From Amaranthus tricolor (lineage: Eukaryota > Streptophyta > Magnoliopsida > Caryophyllales > Amaranthaceae), in assembly GCF_026212465.1 (NCBI RefSeq), contig NC_080053.1, positions 17,289,777-17,353,776 of the forward strand: DNA of 64,000 nt, in the 5' to 3' direction. Each line of letters opens with the position of its first letter. Position 1 is the first letter of the stretch. Below, in pieces: positions 57,171-64,000 of this stretch. Below the pieces are notes generated by a model that saw nothing but the letters and a program-made list of their open reading frames with translations, did no database searches and had not been told where the DNA came from. The position numbers were made by a program, and so were the translations under genes.

Positions 57171-58115
57171 ATTGTTTCATTTGTTGTTATTCTAATTTTT
57201 TTTTTATTTACATCAAAAAGTTATTCTAATTTCATTATATTATTTAATGTTTATGGTTCTTACTTTTTCTCCAATAACTTTCTTACTAAACAAAATAATA
57301 TATTTACTATATAAAAGATTTAATTTTTCATAATTTACGTGAACAAATTCTTATGAAAGCATTAATAAGAAACAAAGGGAGTATATACGGATAGGAAGAC
57401 GATGTTTGAATTAAGCAATACAAAACTTCAATCAATCTGAAAATTAAACTTGACAATTAGGGGAGCATAATAACAACCTCACTGATTGTATTTTGAATCG
57501 TTTAATTTTGATTATGAGTGGATGGATGTATATATATTGATAAGACATATATTAGTTGGAGATAATGTACATTGTTAAGCAAATCATGATCTTAAACTTT
57601 CATTATCTTAATTTTAGCCAATAAAATGGAAACCTAATTATGTCATTCAATATGAAATGCTTAATCTAATCATGTTTGGACATTACTTAAAAAGATAGAA
57701 AAATACAAATGGAAGTGCAATTAGGTCAACCTGAACCATCTCTTGGTAAGTATTGCTCATGTTATATCAAATTAAATTATGTTTTGTCATCATAATCATG
57801 ACTAATTAATAAATAACAATAATAATAAGTATTGCGTATGTTGGTCCAACATGCATATCTTAGTATTCACATCGTTAAGATTAGTTAAATTGACAGTTTT
57901 ATATCTCCCTTTTAGTTTTTGCATCATCGCCTACGATTATTATTGATGATAATATTATATTCCAAATTATGGACTCCAATTTAGTTTGATCTGCTTCCCC
58001 TACAACTACCTTATTGCCCAAATTAAATTTAAGGTTTAGAAACTTAGTACTGTTTGTTTCTTATATACTCCCAATATTATACACGTACAAAATAAAATAT
58101 GTTTTATATAAGATA
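57171..58115. other. AT-rich intergenic DNA
   Basis: No gene or repeat structure supported. Confidence 0.55.
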
Positions 58116-58569
58116 GGAAAAATTATCTGGAATAATCTAATTTTTTAGTAACTTGCCTATGATAATCTAGTCTATTGATTAATCATAAATAATCTTAATT
58201 TTAAAAGGTATTTACCTAGAGTAAACTCGAGTAATTAGGTGACCTGCTACAGTAGGTACTTTATCAAAAAAGTAAACTAAAAAATTAATGTAAATTTAGA
58301 GAAAATTTTTGAAAATTCACATAAAAAATAAGAATGATAAAAAAAATCAGAAAATTTTTTTAACATTTTTTTTACTCTTTTCGACATTTTATTTTCATTT
58401 ATCTTTTTATTTTAAAAAATTAAACTTGCTATAGCAAATTATCCCATTATCCGGTTATTTAATCAAGCTGAAAAATACCCCTAAAGTTTAGGTTATTTAT
58501 TTTTAATTAATAGGTAGAATTATTATCAAAAAATCATAAAAATGTTAAATTATTCTAAATAATTTTTCC
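58116..58569. mobile_element. MITE with GGAAAAATTAT termini
   Basis: 454 bp. Left GGAAAAATTATCTGGAATAA, right inverse GGAAAAATTATTTAGAATAA, with weaker pairing for about 90 bp. The flanking 9-mers do not match, so the target duplication is lost or the edges are slightly off. A half copy of the left arm lies at about 59744-59815 (AATAATCTAACC, then AATAATCCAATCTATTGAT). Confidence 0.6.
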
Positions 58570-60819
58570 TTACCGTTAAAATGTACTTATTTGTACTTAT
58601 TGGGCATATTTTGCTATACCCTTACTTTATTACAGAAATTTTTCGGTTGTTATGGTATGGTTGGTATGGTATGATATTAGTGCTTATTGTAATTTACTAC
58701 AATAGAAACACTTGCAATTCGGAAGTTTATAGTATTGACATACAAAAAGTTATTTAAAAAAAAAAAAAACGATGCACGTTATTAACTACAAATATTTCAA
58801 CTAAAATGTAATTATCAACATAATATTGACAATGTAGAATTGGACGTGAAGAATATTGCTACTTGCTAGTATATATAATCGTCATATTCATACCCAATAT
58901 ATTTCGATTATAAATTTATGGTTATGTTCGATGGAGGGATTTAAGATTGCAAACCTTACCCTAAAAGGAAGATGCGACCAAAGAGTCTAACTCCTTGAGA
59001 AAAACCTACAAAAAAAAGTAAAACAGGACAAGAAAAAAAAACGTCATACAAGCAAGATAAAATTAAGGCTACTAATATGACCAAAGAATTATAAATCTGT
59101 CATAAATACATGAACAATAAACAAAAATCAGTTCCTACAATTTTATTCCTTATCAAATTCTTAGAAAGGCACAACTTGCTCTTGTCAATAAAAATAATTT
59201 TTTTTTCCGTTTTTGTATCAATAAATTTCGTTTTTTAACAAATTAGCCACAAACAATTCAATTCTTCTATTGATTGATAGGATATGTTAGTATTTGTTAG
59301 TTAGTTTGATATTTGTGATTTTTCAAGAAATTGTGTTTATTAAATTATATGATAGAATATGATATTTTCAGTATTTTGTTTGTTTTTTTTTTCTTTAATT
59401 CTAAGTCATATGAAACATATCATACAATGGATCTAAATTAGTCAAATTTATTAAAAACATTATGATTGTGAAGACTGACGACCAAAAATTAAAAATTATG
59501 GTCTTTTACTTTTTGATTTTAATTAAAAAAATATTAAAAGCTTTACAATATATATTTTTCACTTTCTCTCTTATTGAGTTTTCTTCCACAACCTATGCTA
59601 CCCGCTACTCCATAAGTGTGAAGAAAGTTTATAACTATGGATAGTATCAATCCATCAAAATATTATAATTCTGAATATTAATATAAAACTTATATTGTTT
59701 GCATTTCCTTATAATATGATAAAAAGGTTCTTAAAAATAATAAAAAGAAAAATCACCTAAAATAATCTAACCTTTATATGATGTTCCTACAATAATCCAA
59801 TCTATTGATTAACTAGTATAAACACTCGTACAATGCATGAAATTATTAGTATAAAAGTATACATAAATATAAATTTTAAATACAGATGTAATTACATGTT
59901 ATCTGTATAAAATTATAATATTTCTTATAAAATAGATAGAAAATTTTAGAATATATAGTTACTTTAATGAAAAAAATAAGGTTGTTAATATAAGTTTTAA
60001 TTAAAATTCTCATACTTTTTAAGGCAAATATGAATAATGTTCTAATGTTATCATAATAAATATTTGTCATTCTCAAAACAACTTTTGATTATTCTGTATT
60101 TTTTTAATAAAATATTTTAGAAATTAAAATTTTAATGAAAAGAATTTATTAATTAGCAAATACTTTAACATTAAAAATAAATATATTTTCTAAGCAACTT
60201 TAATTGAGAATTTATGTAGCTTATAAACTTAAAAATATGCTATTTCAAGAAAATTAAAATGAACATATTTTATTGTGATATATACTATTCATATATTAAA
60301 AAATCTCTATAAGAATATTATGTGAAATTTTACAGTCTTTTTATTAAATTATATGATATAATTGCAATATTATTATTCAATCATGCCTTCTGTTATAAAT
60401 TTTATAAAGTCAAATCAAAATAGGAAAATATGGGCCATAAAAAAAAAGGCAACTACTTTGTACACTATTACTTGAGCCAATCCTCAGCCACGCATCTCCA
60501 TTCTTGCACATTTTGTGCATCCTTTTTGCGTAGCTCCACTTAATACGTATTGTAGTTTTAAAGTAGAAGGTATTAACACCAAGACCAACAATTTATCCCT
60601 AAAAAGTAGTGGCAAATTTAGATGCGCGCAGCAGGAATACATGTATGCGTTTATGTACTGAATCCACTTGACTTGTATTTTTCTGTATTATATTTTACAC
60701 AAGTTAATATTAATAGTGTTTTAAATCAAATAATTCGAACTATAATCTAAACAAACTCATGCATGCTTCCAATGGAGAAAGATTGAAAGGGTGGGTGGGG
60801 GCTTTGCTCCCCAAACTTA
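58570..60819. other. AT-rich intergenic DNA with a MITE half copy
   Basis: No gene. Contains the partial MITE copy at 59744-59815. Several short open frames (for example 59462-59644) are AT-composition artefacts. Confidence 0.55.
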
Positions 60820-61171
<352 letters not shown>

Positions 61172-61206
61172 ATACCCCCCTTCAAGCTGGGGTTGGGTGT
61201 AGGAAC

Positions 61207-64000
61207 CTATCCCAGATTGGATAGCAGCTTGTTAAAATGAGGAGTAGGCAAGGCTTTGGTAAAGAGATCAGCTAGTTGAGACTTAGTAGGAAGGTAAGTT
61301 AATTGAATTAAACCTTCCATCACTTTGTCCCTAGTGAAGTGGCAATCCACTTCAATATGTTTGTTCTGTCATGGAAGACTGGATTCTTGGCTATATAGAT
61401 AGCGGACTGATTATCACAATGTAGAGTAATAGGTGTAAGGTTTTGAATGCCCAATTCTTCAAGTAATCGAACTAACCAAGTGAATTCACTAGCTGCAGAG
61501 GCCATAGCTCTGTATTCAGATTCACACGAAGACCTGGAAACAACTGATTGTTTCTTGCTTTTCCATGAAATGGGAGATTGACCTAACAACACTAAATAAC
61601 CTGTTACAGATCTTCTTGTGGTGGGACATGCTGCCCAATCAGCATCAGAGAAGGCTTGTAGAACCAATTTAGGAGCACCATTGAGAAGAATGCCCTGAGT
61701 AAGGGTACCAGAAACATACTGCAAAACGTGTTGTAGTGCAGCTAGGTGTGGTTCTCTAGGAGTGTGCATGAATTGGCTGAGAGTTTGAACAGCAAAACTC
61801 AAATCTGGTCTTGTATTTCTGAGAAAATTGAGTTTGCCAATGATAGACCTATAATGGGCAGCGTTGGGTATGATATTTCCTTTGTCAGTATGCAATTTGA
61901 GGTTGATAGGCAGAGGTGTTGGAGATGTTTTCTGAAGCTCAAAACCACTGAACTTAATAAGATCTTGGGCAAACTTTGTTTGGGATAAAATGAAACCTTG
62001 ATTAGTTTTTGTAACTTTCATACGAAGGAAGTAATTTATTGGACCTAAATCCTTGATGTTGAACAAAGAATGAAGGTGTGTTTTAAGAGCTGTAATGGTG
62101 TTAGAATCAGTACCAATAAGGACAATGTCATCAACGTATACTGCAGCAATAGTAATTTGACCATTAGATTTTTTGATGAATAAAGTGTAATCTGATTTGG
62201 ATTGAGTAAAACCTTGAGATTGCAGAACTGTTACTAATTTTGCATACCATTGTCGAGATGCTTGTTTTAAACCATAAATGGACTTCTTTAATCTGCAAAC
62301 TTTGTTATCAGTGTTTGCTATACCTTTAGGCATATGCATATAAACTTCCTCAAACAAATCCCCATGTAGAAAAGCATTGTTGATATCCAATTGATAGACT
62401 ATCCAATTGTTGTGTGCAGCTAAAGCTAAAATACACCTTAAGGTAGGCATCTTGATTACTGGAGAAAATGTTTCATCAAAGTCTATCCCAGGTTTTTGAG
62501 TATATCCCTTTGCTACTAATCTTGCTTTGTATCTTTCAATTTCTCCATTTGACCTTAGTTTAATCTTGTAAACCCATTTGCAACGGATGGCCTTTTTTCC
62601 TGTAGGAAGAGGGACCTCCTCCCAAGTGTGATTATCCTTTAGAGCCTGTATTTCTGTATTCATAGCAGTGATCCATTTGGAATCTAAAATAGCTTGTTCA
62701 TAAGTCTTAGGTTCTTTGATTTCAGTTACATCATGAAGGTCAGAAACCAAGTTACACCAATGTGGCATGCTCATGTTACAATGATAATCATTTAAATAAG
62801 AAGGTGGTTTCTTAGGTCTTGTGGAATGTCTGATTTTATTTGCTGGTGGAATAATGTGTGGTGAAAAGGATATATCAATGGTAGTAGATGGATCAGGAGA
62901 GGAAGTGTCTTGGAGAAAGATGTTTGTATTAAGAAAAACATCAGGAATATATAAATGGGATATATGTGTAATGGGAGTAGAGGAAGGGAGATATAGATGA
63001 GAAGAAAAAGAAGTAGGAGGAATAGACTGTAAATGATAAGGGAAGTGCAGTTCGTGGAAAATCACATCTCTGGAGACATATATTTTATGGGACTGTAAAT
63101 CTAATACTTTGTATCCTTTTTGACCAATGGCATATCCCAAAAAAACACATGGAATGGCTCGTGGATCAAATTTAGTTCTATTTTGTTTTTGTGTTGTCAT
63201 ATAACATAAACAGCCAAAGGTTTTGAGAATAGAAAAATCTGGTGTGTGTTGAAATAGAAGCTGGTATGGAGTTTGAAAATTTATTGGTTTTAAAGGCATA
63301 CGATTTATGAGATATGTGGCACAAAGGAGAGATTCACCCCAATATTGAATGGGTAGTTTTGCCTGAAAGAATAGAGCTCTTGCTGTTTCAAGAAGGTGTC
63401 TATGTTTGCTCTCAACAACACCATTTTGTTGAGGAGTATTCACACAACTAGTTTCATGTAAAATTCCCTTTTTGATTAATAAGGCTTTCATTTGTCCTTC
63501 ACAGATTTCAGGAGCATTATTAGATCTTATTTTATGCACTTTTTTGTTAAATTGAGTTTCTACAAGTAAGAAAAACTGATGCATAATAGTCACTATATCA
63601 GACTTGTATTTGATTAAGTGTGTCCAAGTATACCTTGAGTAATCATCAACTATAGTAACAAATTGATTACAATTATTGTGAGTTGTAACTCTATAGGGAC
63701 CCCATAAGTCTATATGTAACAACTGAAAAGGTTTAGTAGATTTTATTGAGCTAGTGGGAAAAGAAAGTCTTGTCTGCTTGGCAGCAGGACAAATTTGACA
63801 GAAACTATTGTTAACACAATTAGTTACAAAACAATCAGGAATAACATGTTTAATTTGTGAGAAAGGAATGTGGGCTAATCTTAAGTGCCATAGCTGGGCT
63901 TTATTGATACGAGAAGCAACAGTAGTAGTTGAAGTGTGGGCAATATGAGCACTGTGAGAGGACTGAGAAGCCAGAGAGTTCTTGACCAGATATAATCCAT
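61207..64000 (-). pseudogene. Copia pol, partial, one frameshift in RNase H
   Basis: From the edge inward: GAG-pre-integrase with LWHLRLAHIPFSQIKHV and CQICPAAKQTRL; integrase core with LLHIDLWGPY, IRSNNAPEI (usual DNG changed to NNA) and [17 protein letters not shown]; then a Ser/Pro-rich linker. Reverse transcriptase follows with CKWVYKIKLRSNGE, QLDINNAFLHGDL, KKSIYGLKQASRQW and AAVYVDDIVLIGTD, then RNase H with FSDADWAACPTTRRS, SSCESEYRAMA and HCDNQSAIYIAKNP. A one-base loss near 61360 shifts the last part; the original frame resumes to a TAG at 61207-61209. Apart from this and the altered integrase Asp, about 880 codons are open, so it is a recently active copy. Confidence 0.9.

Noticed and set aside
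59462..60076. Short frames in AT-rich DNA
   Set aside because: Composition artefacts rich in Ile, Lys, Phe and Tyr without motif or context.

Overview
This is a 64 kb stretch of plant nuclear DNA, most likely from a eudicot. It is AT-rich and made almost entirely of transposable elements: Ty1/copia, Ty3/gypsy, L1 and RTE LINEs, mariner, Harbinger, CACTA-like elements and many MITEs. The one convincing host gene is an atypical bHLH factor of the bHLH147/148/AIF type (7833-8483, minus). A Caryophyllales source is possible given the mariner/Stowaway family present, but the sequence alone does not settle it. No tRNA, rRNA, CRISPR array or prokaryotic feature was seen.

Layout. 0.08-1.3 kb: a Ty3/gypsy gag fragment between inverted repeats. 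1.57-5.64 kb: a decayed copia element (LTRs, primer-binding site, polypurine tract, 5-bp target duplication GATAG) that lost its reverse transcriptase and was hit by an RTE LINE with an 18-bp target duplication. 5.65-9.98 kb: the host island with the bHLH gene, its 5'UTR intron, a TATA box and a MITE close upstream. 9.98-20.47 kb: a young, full-length SIRE-type copia element with 1186-bp LTRs (about 8 differences), gag, pol and an env-like frame. All three are in one reading frame, broken only by four in-frame stops. 21.1-21.7 kb: a hAT-like MITE. About 21.7-29.3 kb: a decayed Tat-lineage Ty3/gypsy element with gag-pol, an antisense extra ORF and a hypervariable tandem-repeat 3' region.

30.1-32.8 kb: an L1 LINE split by an LTR-like insertion, next to an (ATT)n array. 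33.2-39.5 kb: a probable CACTA element holding three exon-like blocks of a host gene and a nested Harbinger element (36.3-38.6 kb). 40.7-43.8 kb: the 5' two thirds of another L1 LINE. 45.1-45.5 kb: a Mutator-type MITE with a perfect 9-bp target duplication. 45.65-56.6 kb: a copia element split by a 2.3-kb solo LTR and by a complete 3556-bp mariner-like element sitting in its 5' LTR. That mariner element carries a DD39D transposase and a second convergent ORF of unknown function. 56.8-58.6 kb: more MITEs. 60.9-64.0 kb: the 3' part of a nearly intact copia element running off the window.

The region records insertion after insertion rather than a pathway. The points of most interest are the two-gene mariner element, the exon blocks in the CACTA-like element, the Tat element with antisense ORF plus satellite-like array, and the single-frame SIRE element inactivated only by stop codons.
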